A stretch of DNA of 64,000 nucleotides. Source: Pictodentalium vernedei. Taxonomy: Eukaryota > Mollusca > Scaphopoda > Dentaliida > Dentaliidae. Under the pieces are notes generated by a model. That model was not told the origin of the DNA, did no database searches, and worked only from the letters and a program-made list of their open reading frames with translations. The DNA lies in assembly GCA_031216915.1 (NCBI GenBank), contig CM062296.1:453716287-453780286 (forward strand), read 5' to 3'. The translations under genes and the position numbers were made by a program. Below, one piece after another: positions 20,905 through 31,480 of this stretch (the first letter of the stretch is position 1; every line of letters begins with the position of its first letter).

Positions 20905-23900
20905 TTTATTTTTTTATTTTTATTTTTAAACTAAATCTCTTGATGTCTCTATCAACTTCCATATTCTTGTATTCGTCTAATTCCTCTTGATTTTCTTGAA
21001 TCCTATCATCTTTAATCATATCCAAAACACAATGTCCAAGCACCAAAGTGCTTATTTTATCATCTAACATGAATCTCTTATCATCATCGCCATCAGCAAA
21101 ATCTTGTTGATTATTTCAGTATACACGTCGTGATTGTCGCTTCGAATCGATTTCATACTCTTGTACACCTGCCCACTTCTGAGCAGACCATCTTTATACT
21201 CTCGGAAAGAGATGTTTTTCTTCACCACGCATGCTTTAACTCCTTTGCACTTCTTGATCTCTTCGCCTTCTAGGCGATAAGTGTACAGTTTGGGTCTCAA
21301 ACCCAAGAATTTGACGATTTGTTTACCGCCGCTCTCGACCTTAAATTTACCCAACAACTTTTTGTTGTCGTTCAATTGAATGTTGGACGAGTGATCGACG
21401 GGATAATTGCTTGTGTCGAACCAAGTGGCCATGTCCAGAGATATATCTCGGTAGACGTCTTTCGTCTCTATCTCGGAAACCAAACTGTCCATGTCGGTGA
21501 ACAGTAGTTTGGCTTTCTCGCCAAATTTCTGTTTGACGTAATCATAGTGAAACTCGTACATCAATCGCTTGCTGATATCTAAGATGATCAGTCCGAGATT
21601 ATAGGGTTTGTCGAACTTCATGTACATCTTTTGCATGTGAACGGCCACTAGATTTTCATCGAATATGGTTCGGTGTCTGTAATTGGGTTTCGCCACTAAT
21701 TTTTTAGCTCTTTTCTCGGACGTGATGAGTCAAATGGCGGTTCTCATCCTGATGTTTTCCATCGATTCACCATACACGCAGTTGTTCATGAGTTTGAAGA
21801 AATCTTTTTTGAATCGTTCTTGGCTTGAATTCTGAGATTTGTGTTGAGATCAATGTATGTTTTTATCCAAGGCTCTTCGTCGAATTGAATGATGCGATGT
21901 ATGTCGAGTAATTTCATTCCGTGATTGACGTATTGTTTCAAATTCTCACTGTAGACAACGTATTTACGTTTGTTAAATAAATTGGGAATGAGTTTTTCGT
22001 TGTCACCTTCGACCAGTTCCATTCGTTCAGGAGCCAGCAGATAATCGTTGTGCAGATCGTGTAACTCTTCGGATAGTTCAAATCAACTTCTAAAATGCAA
22101 GGATAGTCTCTCCATTTTTGCACCTCTTCCAGTTCCGTAACCCATTTGAAATTTCCAATGGGTAAAGGATGACTCATGGCCCAACCGTACAGATTATTAG
22201 CGTGCCAATACTGTATGTATTTATTCAATCGTTCCGAATTGAAACCTTCCTTCATGTAGGGATTGTTGCCTTCAGAATATCTGTGGGAGATCATCGAGAC
22301 GCCACCTCTCGTGGCCTTTTCGATCATGAGCAACATGTCCACGTTGGATAATAATTCCAATTGGACTTCGGTGGTCTTCAACAGAGCGTCCCACGCCAGA
22401 CCGGGTGTGGTGAAATAACAAGCTGGATCCAGATCGTAATTTCGATGACAGATGTCTCGAAAATTTTCGAACAAGTCTACCAGGAGCAGAATGTCGGTCT
22501 TCAGGTAGAGATCGTGATAATCTCTCATGGTTTTCATATCGAACGATTTCCACACGTTTTCAGCATGTTCATAATCATCGTCAGAAGTGTCGGATTCATA
22601 TAATTTCAAATAAAAATCTTCTTTCAAAGTTAGCATGGTGGCATCGAATCTCTTTAGATCGTTCATGTAATTGTAAGGATAGACTCCTTTCCTCAACATG
22701 ATGTTTACCCATTCTCCGAAGTGTTCGCTCGTGATTTTAAATTTATCCTTGCTCATGTTATCGACTAATTTTTCCAGAGCGGTCGACATGAATCTAAAAC
22801 TGTCGATGAAACGTATGGCTCTACGAATGGATTTCATTTCTTCTTCCAATGGCTCTCAGTTGACTACTCTTTTCTCCTCCATGAGCTTCCATTTCGTGAA
22901 AGAAATGTATCTTTCTTCACTGTTCGCGATGCAATTTAATTCTTCGTGTGAGGTGCCGAGATTTTTCATGAACAGATGACTGTCGTAACCTGAGAGATTG
23001 TGAAACATCACCGGATAGAAAGCGGCATCTCGATATTTTAAATTACACTTGCTGTGGGCCAGACCACCTTACAGACTGTGAAATTATCATGGTCCCTGAT
23101 CTTCTTATTTTCCTGCAAATTCTCGTTGAATGATTGTCTGCATATGTGACATTCAGTGGCTCTGTTATTTTCATCCTGCTGCTCTCGAGTGATGATCATT
23201 TTTGCCAGAGTTTTGAATTTGTCGTATAAAATTTGAATTTTCGATTCTAACTCTTCCACGAACCTTTGAGCCATGTCGTCGTCTTCGCACCATTGATTTG
23301 TTTTGCAATATTCCTGATGCGAAACGCGTTCATGCAGTTGCAACATAAATATATCTTTTCTTTATGTTTACCACTCTGGCTCCACAGTAATCGGAACGGA
23401 TTTTTTACCCAACAATAATGACGATTGTCACCATTCGAAATCAATAATAAAATAATCATCTATCTTTTCTCTTCCGAGATACGAAGTCTGTCTGAGAGGA
23501 TAGATCGTTCATTTTTCCTCATTGTATCCTAAGACGTTCACTGCTACAGTGGGATTTTGAACCTCGAAATGTCCGATGTTTTTTAACGGCATTGGAAAAG
23601 TCACTCTGGTCCAATTGAAATTTTTACAAGCCACCTCGTAATGAAAAACTTTCTCGGGGTGAATTTTGACAGGGTATAAAGTGGAGGTGACTGCCCATTT
23701 AAAACACTGATCATCTTTATTTCTCACGTTGACCATGGCATGTTTTTTAGCTAAGAAATACGGTAATTCCATGTATGAAGACTCTTTCAACAAATCGTTA
23801 TTGGTCACGTGAATTTCAAGATTCAACACCTCTTCGAATGTCCAATAATTACCTCTATGTTGATAATTCGTGGGAGACGTCAACATCTTGTCTTTCATCA

Positions 23901-24241
23901 TTTCGAAAACGTCCGATAAATCTGAACCTCGAAATACGGGTTGGATGCCAGATCTAAAATAAGCATCTCTCATGATGATCGCGCTGGAGTTCAAGTCAAT
24001 TTTATTCATCGTGCAATGGAGTATCATCGCAATTTTTAGTCCCACGTCCATGTGTTCACGAAACAAATCCAATACTTTTTTCTTCACCCGTTCCATGAAC
24101 AATTTCAGATCGTCTTTCTTGAATAAGGGAACCACGTTGAAAGTTTTAAAAATGCCTTTGATCACACTCTCCCATTCTATGGGATTTGATTGGAATGCTT
24201 TCGTGACGATTCGTCCTACATATTCTTCTCCTTTCCCTTCA
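20905..24241 (-). pseudogene. Protein-primed DNA polymerase B (pPolB), heavily broken
   Basis: This is the replicative polymerase of the Polinton, about 1,100 codons. In order: an N-terminal region (24241-23509); a Cys-rich segment CCNCMNAF near 23340; CHICRQSF near 23145; HNLSGYDSHLF (Exo II) near 23000; YHDLYLKTDILLLVDLFENF near 22490; motif A WHANNLYGWAMS near 22200; motif B KLMNNCVYGESMENIR near 21780; motif C FTDMDSL near 21490. The catalytic Asp of motif A is His (22202-22204). I find no Exo I D-x-E between the zinc-like segment and CEDDDMAQRF, so that part seems deleted. Breaks include TGA near 23510, shifts near 23400 and 23060, TGA near 22855, shifts near 22050 and 21800, TGA near 21732 and a shift near 21100. 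Confidence 0.9.
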
Positions 24242-24336
24242 TTGATTGCTCATTGAATTTCATTCAATATATATTGTTCGTCTCGATTCTGGACTGCATC
24301 ACTCGTTTTTTTTTATTTTTTAATTTTTTTTTTTTT

Positions 24337-24817
24337 TTAAACTTGCAGTTCTTCGACGGCTTTTCATTTGGTCATCTTCTTATTTTTCGCAACTGGAACG
24401 TTTGTTTTTTTTTGGGACGTCGGCATTTTGATTCCTTTCGCAACCTTTTTATTCTCATTTTTCGCAACCGAAAGGTTTTTTGACGTCGTTGCTATCGACA
24501 TTTCATTTGCCTTTCCATCAAGCAAACTACGTAACTCCTCGCATATGATCTCTCTAAGTTTTTCATCATGCTCTGCATTTCATTTTCTATCATCAGGTGT
24601 TATTGCCATTGACTTATTTTTTTTCGCAATTCGAGTCTGTTTAAGTTCATTCACTTTCGATCTTTCGATTTTTTTTCTTTCCATCACCTTGCAAATGATA
24701 CTCCTGTATGGATTTAATTTTTTTTGATTTGGTTCTATGATTTCTGAAATTTGGAATTTTTAATTCTTTACAAATCTCATTTAACCGAGGTACGGTATAC
24801 TTATCTAGATTCTCCAT
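24337..24817 (-). pseudogene. Small SAP-domain DNA-binding protein with Lys-rich tail, broken
   Basis: ATG at 24817 opens a frame of 56 codons to TGA 24647. It contains LDKYTVPRLNEICKELKIP, the helix-extended-loop-helix pattern of a SAP domain, a DNA-binding module. After a frame change near 24660, another frame continues through LREIICEELRSLLDGK and a Lys/Ala-rich tail with repeated VAKN-KK units to a stop at 24337. Two TGA codons interrupt that tail. Total length would be about 160 residues. It lies just upstream of the polymerase on the same strand. A replication or chromatin role is inference. Confidence 0.55.
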
Positions 24818-25239
24818 TTTTTTTATTTGTTTGCTTTATTTGTAACAATATATTCAAATTTTTTGTTTAAATTATAATTTATTGTAAAAAGTTTTTAAAA
24901 TAGACTTTATATATATGTTTTTAATTCCCCTCAAAAAAATTTTTTTGTGGGAGATTAATCAATTTTTTTTATTTTTTAACGTGCGAAAAAAATTGAATTA
25001 ATACGACAAAAAATAAATAAAGGAAATTAAAATTTAAACTATTTTTATATATATTGAGAGAAAAAAACTTTTACAAAAAATTTCACATTAAAGAAAATTA
25101 AATTTAAAAACTTTCTGAATATATATAGAGAGAAAAAAAACTTTTTTACAAAAATTATTATTTAACACAAAAACACAGAATTCAAAAATGTATATTATTA
25201 TTTGCAATAATTCATAAAACAAAACAAAAATAATCGATC
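24818..25239. promoter_or_regulatory. AT-rich divergent intergenic region
   Basis: This 420-bp stretch separates the leftward SAP/polymerase genes from the rightward gene at 25240. It is very AT-rich, with TATATATA-type boxes at about 24910, 25048 and 25120 and repeats of an AAACTTTT-TACAAAAA block. The only divergent gene pair of the element starts here, so promoters in both directions are expected. Confidence 0.45.
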
Positions 25240-25665
25240 ATGACAACAACACCTAAACGATGCAAATTGAAATTGAAACGAGTCGAAATGTGCAAGAAAC
25301 TCGGGTGTAAAATTTACAGATTACAACGACACAATGCAATCGAATTGAACGAGGTCATGACGAAGGGCTTACAGCACAAATACAACAAATATAGCATGCC
25401 TTTGAAATTGGACAAAGCCACGCTTGATTTGTTTTACGAGTATGAAAGCGACCTACAGTATATCGTCATCGCTGAAGACAGAAAATTCGACAAGAGCGAT
25501 TTTTCGTTGCCCTACGGAAGTTACATATATCCAAAAATCTCTCTTGAACTCATGAACAAATCGGGTGGTGAGAGCACGTTGACCAATGGAAAAAAAACTC
25601 GCAAAAGTAAAGATAAACATTCAACACATGCGAAAAAGGAAAAGACACAACTGTCAACATGCTAA
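25240..25665 (+). CDS. Unknown basic Polinton protein, intact ORF
   Basis: An intact 141-codon ORF is the only plus-strand gene in the right half of the outer element. The N-terminus is basic with two Cys near CKKLGCK (residues 19-25). The middle is a helix-rich block (LNEVMTKGLQHKYNKYS), followed by an acidic/aromatic segment. The C-terminal 30 residues are a Lys/Thr/Ser tail. There is no membrane segment and no family I recognise. The region is deleted from the inner Polinton, so there is no comparison copy. It may be an early or regulatory gene judging only from its lone divergent orientation. Confidence 0.55.
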   Translation: MTTTPKRCKLKLKRVEMCKKLGCKIYRLQRHNAIELNEVMTKGLQHKYNKYSMPLKLDKATLDLFYEYESDLQYIVIAEDRKFDKSDFSLPYGSYIYPKISLELMNKSGGESTLTNGKKTRKSKDKHSTHAKKEKTQLSTC

Positions 25666-25916
25666 TAACAGACTTGGAAATACTAAAAAAAAAAACAATA
25701 GAGAGACTGATTTTTTAGCAAAGTAGAAGGGGGGAAAAAAAGAAAAAGTAATGAGATCTAGAGATGTTCAATCGAAGACACGACCATGAACATGCTAATA
25801 ACGGACTTGGAAATATTTTTTAAAAAAACAACAGAGAGCTAGATTTTAGTGAAGAAGGGGGAAAAAAGTAATGAGATCTAGAGATGTTCAATCTCTCTAG
25901 ATCTCATTACTTTTTT
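25653..25916. repeat. Tandem 3'-flank repeat ending in a perfect hairpin
   Basis: CATGCTAATAACNGACTTGGAAATA is present at about 25658 and 25791, and AAAGTAATGAGATCTAGAGA at 25744 and 25864, so a unit of 120-133 bp is duplicated. The last copy is followed by its inverted complement at 25892-25916, giving an 18-bp perfect stem with a short loop. The first unit overlaps the end of the 25240 gene. Confidence 0.7.
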
Positions 25917-26384
25917 TTTGTTTGTTTCCTCCTCCTCCTCCTCCTTCTTCTTCTTCTTCTTCTTCTTCTTCTTCTTCACTATTGCTCATATATATTGTAA
26001 TAACATTTCCTTTTTTCTCCACTTTCATCAGTGATTCTTCTTTTCTTTTTTTTTGATATATTACATTTTTTTATAATAACACATTTGATTCTCTCTATCA
26101 CAGTTATTAACGATTGTGGTGCATCTCTTGGCAACACTTACATCATTATTATTCTCTTCAGAAGGTGATGGTGGTGGTGGTGGTGGAAAACAACTCACTC
26201 TTCTTCCTCACTTTCTATTTTTTTTCAATTCTTTTTCCAGTTCTTTCCTGAAATATCCATCATTATCATTCAAAAAGGCCTTGTAATCCTTTTTATCCAT
26301 TTTTATATTATTTTTTTATACTTTGCATAATTTATATTTTTATACTTTATATAATTATATAATTTTTTTTTTTTTGCTGTATAA
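25917..26384. other. AT- and pyrimidine-rich intergenic stretch
   Basis: It contains a (CTC)n-(TTC)n tract at 25926-25976 and a (GGT)n tract at about 26168-26186, otherwise AT-rich sequence. No gene was recognised between the converging 25240 and 26385 genes. Confidence 0.5.
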
Positions 26385-26966
26385 TTACATACTCAAAAGT
26401 GGTATATCCTTAAACGGCGAATCCGGACCAAACAGCAAACCTCTACTGAGTCGCTTCATGTTATGTCCTTTCTTCAGATAGAGACTGTTTCCAGTGTAAA
26501 GGTTGCCACCCCTCACGGGTTCTAGATACAATCCTTTACCACTGTCTATGTTGATGCGACACACAACTCCTCCCTTCTTCAAAAACAGTCTGCTGCCACC
26601 CATTAATTTCTCAACTGCTGAACTTGTGAGTCCCAAGAGAGCTCCCACGCCAAGAGTCTTCCCGCGAAAGGGCAATGCTTTTGCGGTGATTCCTGCCAAT
26701 ATCGGTAGGAAACCACCTTTCATTTTCAAATTGTATCTCAATTGAGCAGGACTCAATCTCACTGTCAACCCTCTTCCATCACGAATCGCTTTCTCCATCC
26801 TTTTGCTTTGAGTTCTGGTCCAGGCAATCGAATCCTGACCGCCACTCCTCAGATCTTTGAGAGAGAATTTGAATGTCACCACCTCGCCTCTATTTTTTAA
26901 TGCTCTCAAGAATTTCTTCCTCTGTCCTGCAGATATGTTCACATTTTTAACCACGTATTCACCCAT
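26385..26966 (-). CDS. pVI/pX-like virion protein with adenain-type cleavage sites
   Basis: An intact 193-codon ORF. Residues 1-80 are basic and helical. MKGG-F at 82-86 fits the adenain rule (M/I/L)-x-G-G-x, and LMGG-S at 121-125 fits it again. Between them is an amphipathic, glycine-rich hydrophobic helix (FLPILAGITAKALPF and GVGALLGLTSSAVEKL). The C-terminal half repeats LYLKKG/LYLEP units and ends FGPDSPFKDIPLLSM. Adenovirus pVI and pX are cut by the viral protease at such sites and carry membrane-active or DNA-condensing helices. The likeness is by pattern and context, not by alignment. It lies upstream of the minor capsid gene in the right-hand minus-strand cluster. Confidence 0.6.
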   Translation of the reverse strand: MGEYVVKNVNISAGQRKKFLRALKNRGEVVTFKFSLKDLRSGGQDSIAWTRTQSKRMEKAIRDGRGLTVRLSPAQLRYNLKMKGGFLPILAGITAKALPFRGKTLGVGALLGLTSSAVEKLMGGSRLFLKKGGVVCRINIDSGKGLYLEPVRGGNLYTGNSLYLKKGHNMKRLSRGLLFGPDSPFKDIPLLSM

Positions 26967-27118
26967 ATTTCTTTTTTCTTTTAAATATATTTGTTCAATT
27001 GTTTTTTTGTTTAATGATAATTATTATTAAATAATTTTGGTAAATTAATATTGCATTTATTTTATTTTCTTATTGATATATATACACAATATTTTTTTTA
27101 TTTTTGTTTTTTGGCTTT
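26967..27118. other. AT-rich intergenic spacer
   Basis: T-rich sequence with TATATATA near 27075; it should hold the leader of the 26385 gene. No distinct motif was seen. Confidence 0.4.
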
Positions 27119-27874
27119 TTATATTTCTCCTATGTGAAATTGTATCGTCGCCCTATCTCTGCGAAGATCTAACAGCTCACCATTTTGATCCGTCAACATG
27201 GTTTTGAGACTATACAACGTGTCTAAAATCACGGGTAGATAAACTAAATTTCGAGGTCATTCCATGATCTTATAACCCGGCAACATGTTTGGAAAGAAGG
27301 AATAGATCGTCAGTTGCACGCTACTATTCATGTAGCTTCCAGCCATCACATCAACGTTCTCCAGAATACTGTTGATGGCGAGGATGTCGACCATATTTTC
27401 GGATGCCGTGTGGCCTCGATACATCTTTCAATCAAATCCCAGCATCTTGCCAACCGAATCATCCATGTTGAAATCCACTCGAAAATTATCCTCCAAATCC
27501 AACATCATCTGTAGGGTATTAGGGTTGGGAGCAAGTCTGATCTTGTTGCTTCCCTTTCCATCCGTATTCATTCGCGTCTGAATGTAATTGTTCAAATCGT
27601 CTATGTCATAACTTCCTTTGGGAATTCCAATCTCCAACCAATCCACTCCGACAGAATACTTGAATGAGCTATTCTTTTCGGTGACGTTGGGAAAGGAATA
27701 ATAAGTCTCTAGATTCACCAATGCCATCTCGTATCTTTTCTCCCTTTTCAATTCGATGGAAGGTTCGAATTTCATCATGAATCGAGTCGAATCGCCACTC
27801 TCCACTATTTGAATGGACTGTTTCGCAGCCATATTCTCAGCTATCTGTTGTAACAATTCTCCTTGTTTGAACAT
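27119..27874 (-). pseudogene. Minor capsid (penton-like) protein candidate, two stops
   Basis: The first 148 codons are open and match the inner copy: basic/acidic N-terminus, YEMALVNLETYYSFPNV, WLEIGIPKGSYDIDDLN and FRVDFNMDDSVGKMLGF. A TGA near 27425 and another at 27257-27259 interrupt a C-terminal part that runs to TAA at 27119 (about 251 codons in all). Beta-rich spacing and location beside the packaging ATPase suggest the second, single-jelly-roll capsid protein of Polintons. This is inference and a structure prediction would decide. Only the first two-thirds survive in the inner element. Confidence 0.6.
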
Positions 27875-27920
27875 TATTTTTATTTTTAAAACTAAATTAT
27901 TGATGATTTATTATTATTTT

Positions 27921-28739
27921 CTAATTTTTGTTTTCGCTCTCTATTTTATTATCATCAGAAACATAAAACTTTTCGAAACTGCTCCAATATTTTCTGCGAT
28001 TGAATTCGCTAGTCAAATCGATCATGATGAAATTGTGAAGTCCTCCATCCCAAACCCTCTTGCAGAATCTCCTGAATTCTTCTCTGCTCATGTAATTTGT
28101 AACGTGATCTCCGTAGATGTGATTGAGATTCTTGAGATCCTGGCGAAAGAGACACAGGAAATTAGCGTTCTCCCTTATCGTCTGTCTGGGCAGTCGAAAA
28201 TAATTCTGAGACAGGTAGAAACAGTCCACGTTTCTGTGATGACCCGTAACGTAATATGATTTGCATCAGTTCTGTCTCTCCAAAAGCAGATCGGCGGAAA
28301 TCATGAGATTCTTATTTTCCGATTTCAATTCCCTGGGATCTGGAACATCGCTTGCGTTCTCATAAAATCGACACTCGACGTTCAAAGATGCATTTCTCTT
28401 CATCAATTCCATCGCCACACCATCCAAAATGGTCGAAAGAGAAGCTTCACTTTTGTCGAATTCCTCCCTACTGTCAACAATTCTGGCTATGTCGTCCTTA
28501 GGCAATCTACGATCCATGCACTCTCGAAGCAATCTGTATTCAGGTTGAAACAGACTCTTGCCAAACACGAATAATCTTTCGTAATCCAACCAGCTGGGTT
28601 GTGACAACAGATTCATCAACACACTGGTCTTTCCACAATTCAATTTTCCCACTATCAAGCCTCTTATGCTCTTGGGAAAGAACTCATTATTCGACCTCTT
28701 GGTCACGATGTCGTTCCAAGACATATCTTTGACGTTCAT
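27921..28739 (-). pseudogene. FtsK/HerA-type DNA packaging ATPase, nonsense and Walker B change
   Basis: This ATPase packages viral DNA in PRD1/adenovirus-like lineages. Walker A is GKLNCGKT at residues 31-38. Walker B, NLMIFDDLLLE in the inner copy, reads NLMISADLLLE here, so the hydrophobic and first acidic residues are altered. TGA at 28266-28268 replaces CGA of the inner copy. The remaining frame continues to 27921 with the sensor-like FYLSQNYFRLPRQ. Length about 273 codons is normal. Both the stop and the Walker B change predict an inactive product. Confidence 0.9.
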
Positions 28740-28824
28740 CTTTTCTTTTTTTCTTTTTTTAGATTTTCAAGCTCAATTTTTTATGTTTTTCAAACTCGGT
28801 TTATAAATATTTATTATTATTTAT

Positions 28825-29205
28825 TTATATTACACCATCACGGATTCTCATCAATCCAGATCCACTCGTCATTTTGGCTAAATCTTGTATGGGTACCACA
28901 GCATCCTTAAAATCTTTCCAACTTTTCGGTGATCACTCTAACATAGATCGCTTCACCGGTGGACTGATCAACTTGTCAATCAACGCATCCGCCGCCCTCT
29001 TGCCAGCCACCGAAGCAATCCTGCCACTAGCTTCAGAAGCAGCTTTCTTATCAGCATCCAAAGCTGTCTTCTTACCGACCTCAAATGCGGTTGATGCGAG
29101 TTTTCTACCTGCATTGCTCGTGAACACTCGCATTATAGAATCAACGATACCAGAGCCACCTTGAATGTAAGTTCTGACGTATCCCCTGTTTTTTATCACC
29201 AACAT
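28825..29205 (-). pseudogene. Small pX/pVI-like virion protein, CGA to TGA stop
   Basis: About 126 codons starting ATG 29205. IQGG-S at residues 14-18 fits an adenain cut site. A long amphipathic, Ala/Lys-rich helix follows (GRKLASTAFEVGKK to KRAADALIDKLI). A TGA at 28933-28935 stands where the inner copy has CGA. After it the conserved end (WKDFKDAVVPIQDL) continues to 28825. The inner homologue at 33461-33832 is open throughout. Function as a processed core or membrane-lytic virion peptide is inference from size, composition and cut site. Confidence 0.6.
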
Positions 29206-29340
29206 ATTTTCATTTTATAATATATTTTGTTTTTCGCTTGTAAATCGTTTTTTGTTTAAATACTTTTATTATTTTTAGTGTAGATTTACTTTTTTTTATT
29301 TATCCATTTTTTTGTTTTTTCTTTCTACTTATTATATATA
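29206..29340. other. AT-rich spacer
   Basis: T-rich sequence with TATATATC near 29334, between the unknown coiled-coil gene and the pX/pVI-like gene. Nothing else seen. Confidence 0.4.
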
Positions 29341-30248
29341 TCAATCCTTCAATTCGTTCACCAACCTTTTATATTCTCATCTATCCAAGACCTTCTACCT
29401 CAACAATTCGTCACATACCGGTATACTCACTATCTGATTATCCACTCCAGTATTACAAATGCGCCAACTAGCCATCAACAATTTCAATCTCTTGAACAGA
29501 GCATCAGAATCACATGGAAGAAAAGTGGTTGTCACTCCCTATCCCGTCACCGATTCGATGAATTCGCATCCCATTTGGGTTTCACCACATTCGTCCACTT
29601 GTTCCCTCTGTTAGCCTTGGGTCTCACCTCACTGGCGTCGTTATTCCTCTTCATGGCGTGGGTCTGAACCAGAATGTCACCATAATTTTTGAAATCCTGA
29701 GTCGTGTAATCTTCAGGCTTGTCGAAAAGGAGCAATTTGTGCAGTCCAGGAGTTATTTCATACCTCTTTGAACCGACGATTAAATCCTCATCATCCTCTC
29801 GCACTTCAGTGTCGCCCACGAATTTCCTACTGCTCGAATCCTCGCGAATTCCATACAACAGATCTCTCTTATCATCATCGTTGGACGATGCGATGCTACT
29901 AGTGGTAATAGTTGAAGCTGTATCATCGCTCTCACTCACATCGGTTTCGATTCTCATGGGAATGTAATCCAGTGAAGATCTTTGAAAGGAAAACTGCCTT
30001 GTAAAACTATCAGGCAACGAACCCGTTCTCAAAGAACTCTCTTTTATGGGTCTCAGTTCCTCGACGATCTCCTTCTTGCATCGTTCCTGAACCTCCGTCA
30101 CAGGCTTGAATAGTTTGGTGGTCTCTCGTCTTAAATCCACCTCTCCCAATCGTCTGCTTCTGTCAGTGGATTGAATGCTTTTCTTGACTCGTTCATATTC
30201 GTCGAGGAGTTTGTCTCTTCGCTTGGAATCTTTGATGTGTAAAAACAT
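29341..30248 (-). pseudogene. Conserved Polinton protein of unknown function (coiled-coil N-terminus)
   Basis: ATG at 30248 opens 233 codons to a stop at 29547; the related inner copy shows that the family continues to 29341. The N-terminal 60 residues are a charged helix (LLDEYERVKKSIQ). The middle is Ser/Asp-rich and probably disordered. RDLLYGIREDSS and ITPGLHKLLLF follow, then QTHAMKRNND and a C-terminal block ALFKRLKLLMASW...GVDNQIVSI with a KVLDR tail. Stops in the last part (two TAG/TGA) show decay. It is the last gene before the right terminal region in both elements. I know no function for this family. Confidence 0.6.
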
Positions 30249-30541
30249 TTTTGATCTATCGATTATTAATATTTCTTTTTAGAGTGTGGTAACGTTGATA
30301 TTTTATTATTCTCAAAATTAAATGTGATTATTTTTATGTTTTTAAATAAATAAAATTTTATGTCTTTAATATATATAACTAAAACCAGTTGGAAAGAAAA
30401 AGAAAAAACATTTACAAATGAAACCTCGATAATGCATCGCTTCAGACGCGATAAATCACATCAACAGTTATTTTCCGACAATGAGAAACTTACAGTTAAT
30501 CTCAAATAAACATCAATAAATACACCACTTTCAAACGCATT
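30249..30541. repeat. Right subterminal region of outer Polinton, first part
   Basis: AT-rich leader to about 30400, then the start of the 192-bp subterminal repeats that resume at 39423 after the inner Polinton. The last bases, CGCATT (30536-30541), are the left target duplication of the inner element. Confidence 0.7.
30536..30541. repeat. Target-site duplication of inner Polinton, left
   Basis: CGCATT here pairs with CGCGTT at 39423-39428; one G/A difference, which could be a CpG transition after insertion. Confidence 0.8.
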
Positions 30542-31035
30542 AGTAGGTGTAAATGGAGAGTTCGATGACACTTTTTCAAAAAAATGTACAGGTACATGTA
30601 CATATACGTGTGCCTCATAGGGATTCAGTGTTAAAACGTGTACAGAGTGTATAAAACGTTGTTTGTACATGTTGTCCCAGAACTCTCACAAGTAGTTATC
30701 ACATCCCAGACAGTTCAAACAGCCGTTGGTGAATGAGTGCGAATTTGACATATTCACTCGAAAAGAAAAATGTATGAAATTCAAAGAAACATCAACCTAA
30801 AAAAATCTTCTCAATGTTCTCATCGCAGATTAGACCTTCGATCGATTGTTGGCAAACGCCGGCAAAAAATGTTTTGAGAGTTTTAGGACAGCATAATAAA
30901 TGCATTTTGAGAGTTCTGAGACACTGACGTTCGCGACTGCATTCCAGACGGTGGAGGGTGTGATCTGGTCAGTAAAAACGATTGAGAATTCTAGGACAGG
31001 AAAAAATCAGTCTTAAAACCTTTTCTCGACGTTCG
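30542..31035 (+). repeat. Terminal inverted repeat of inner Polinton, left arm
   Basis: It pairs with the reverse complement of about 38930-39422, with roughly one difference per seven bases by eye. It shares the iterated motif of the outer TIR in the form GAGARTTYTAGGACA. Similarity stops abruptly after CGTTCGCCAACGGT, where an unrelated promoter-like segment begins. Confidence 0.85.
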
Positions 31036-31440
31036 CCAACGGTGTAAAGTGGGTGTAAAGAGGGTGTAAGGTGGAGATACCTATCAAGATTTTTTCCAAA
31101 CTCAACAGGAAAAAAACCTGCGTTTGGAAAATCCAACGATGGGTATCCCCACTTCTGACGTAAGTAGGTGTAAAGTGGGAATACCCATAGGGGATTTTCC
31201 AAACTCAACAGAAAAAAAACCTCGATGGTATCTCCACTTTACAGTATAAATAGAGCTCCTGCGCGCTACAATCATCAGTCTGTTTTATCAGGCTGATGAG
31301 CAGGTCGCATTTCAAAGTGATCTTACTGTATAAACTTACTGCAAACGTCAGAAGAACTCCATTTGCCACCGCTTGGATGTATATTTACGATTTTTCATTC
31401 AATAAAGTCAATTGCCACTTAAATCGTTTTAACTGAAAAA
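31036..31440 (+). other. Unrelated insert with promoter-like and poly(A)-like signals
   Basis: Absent from the corresponding places in the other three terminal arms. It holds two direct copies of GGTGTAAAGTGGG...TTTCCAAACTCAACAG (31037 and about 31167), then TATAAATAG, an initiator, and AATAAA at about 31402. The layout resembles a compact LTR or a captured promoter. No TG..CA borders with target duplication could be fixed. Confidence 0.5.
31245..31280 (+). promoter_or_regulatory. TATA box and initiator
   Basis: TATAAATAG at 31245-31253 and TCAGTC at 31275-31280, whose A lies 32 bp after the first T of the TATA box: the spacing of a core RNA polymerase II promoter. A GC-rich GCTCCTGCGCGC lies between them. 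Confidence 0.6.
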
Positions 31441-31480
31441 AAAATATTTTAAGGATGAATGCGGAAACAAAAGATTAATT

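Noticed and set aside
31290..31320. CTGATGAG followed by a short stem, considered as a hammerhead core
   Set aside because: No GAAA half or cleavage triplet follows at the needed distance; judged a chance match within the promoter-like insert.
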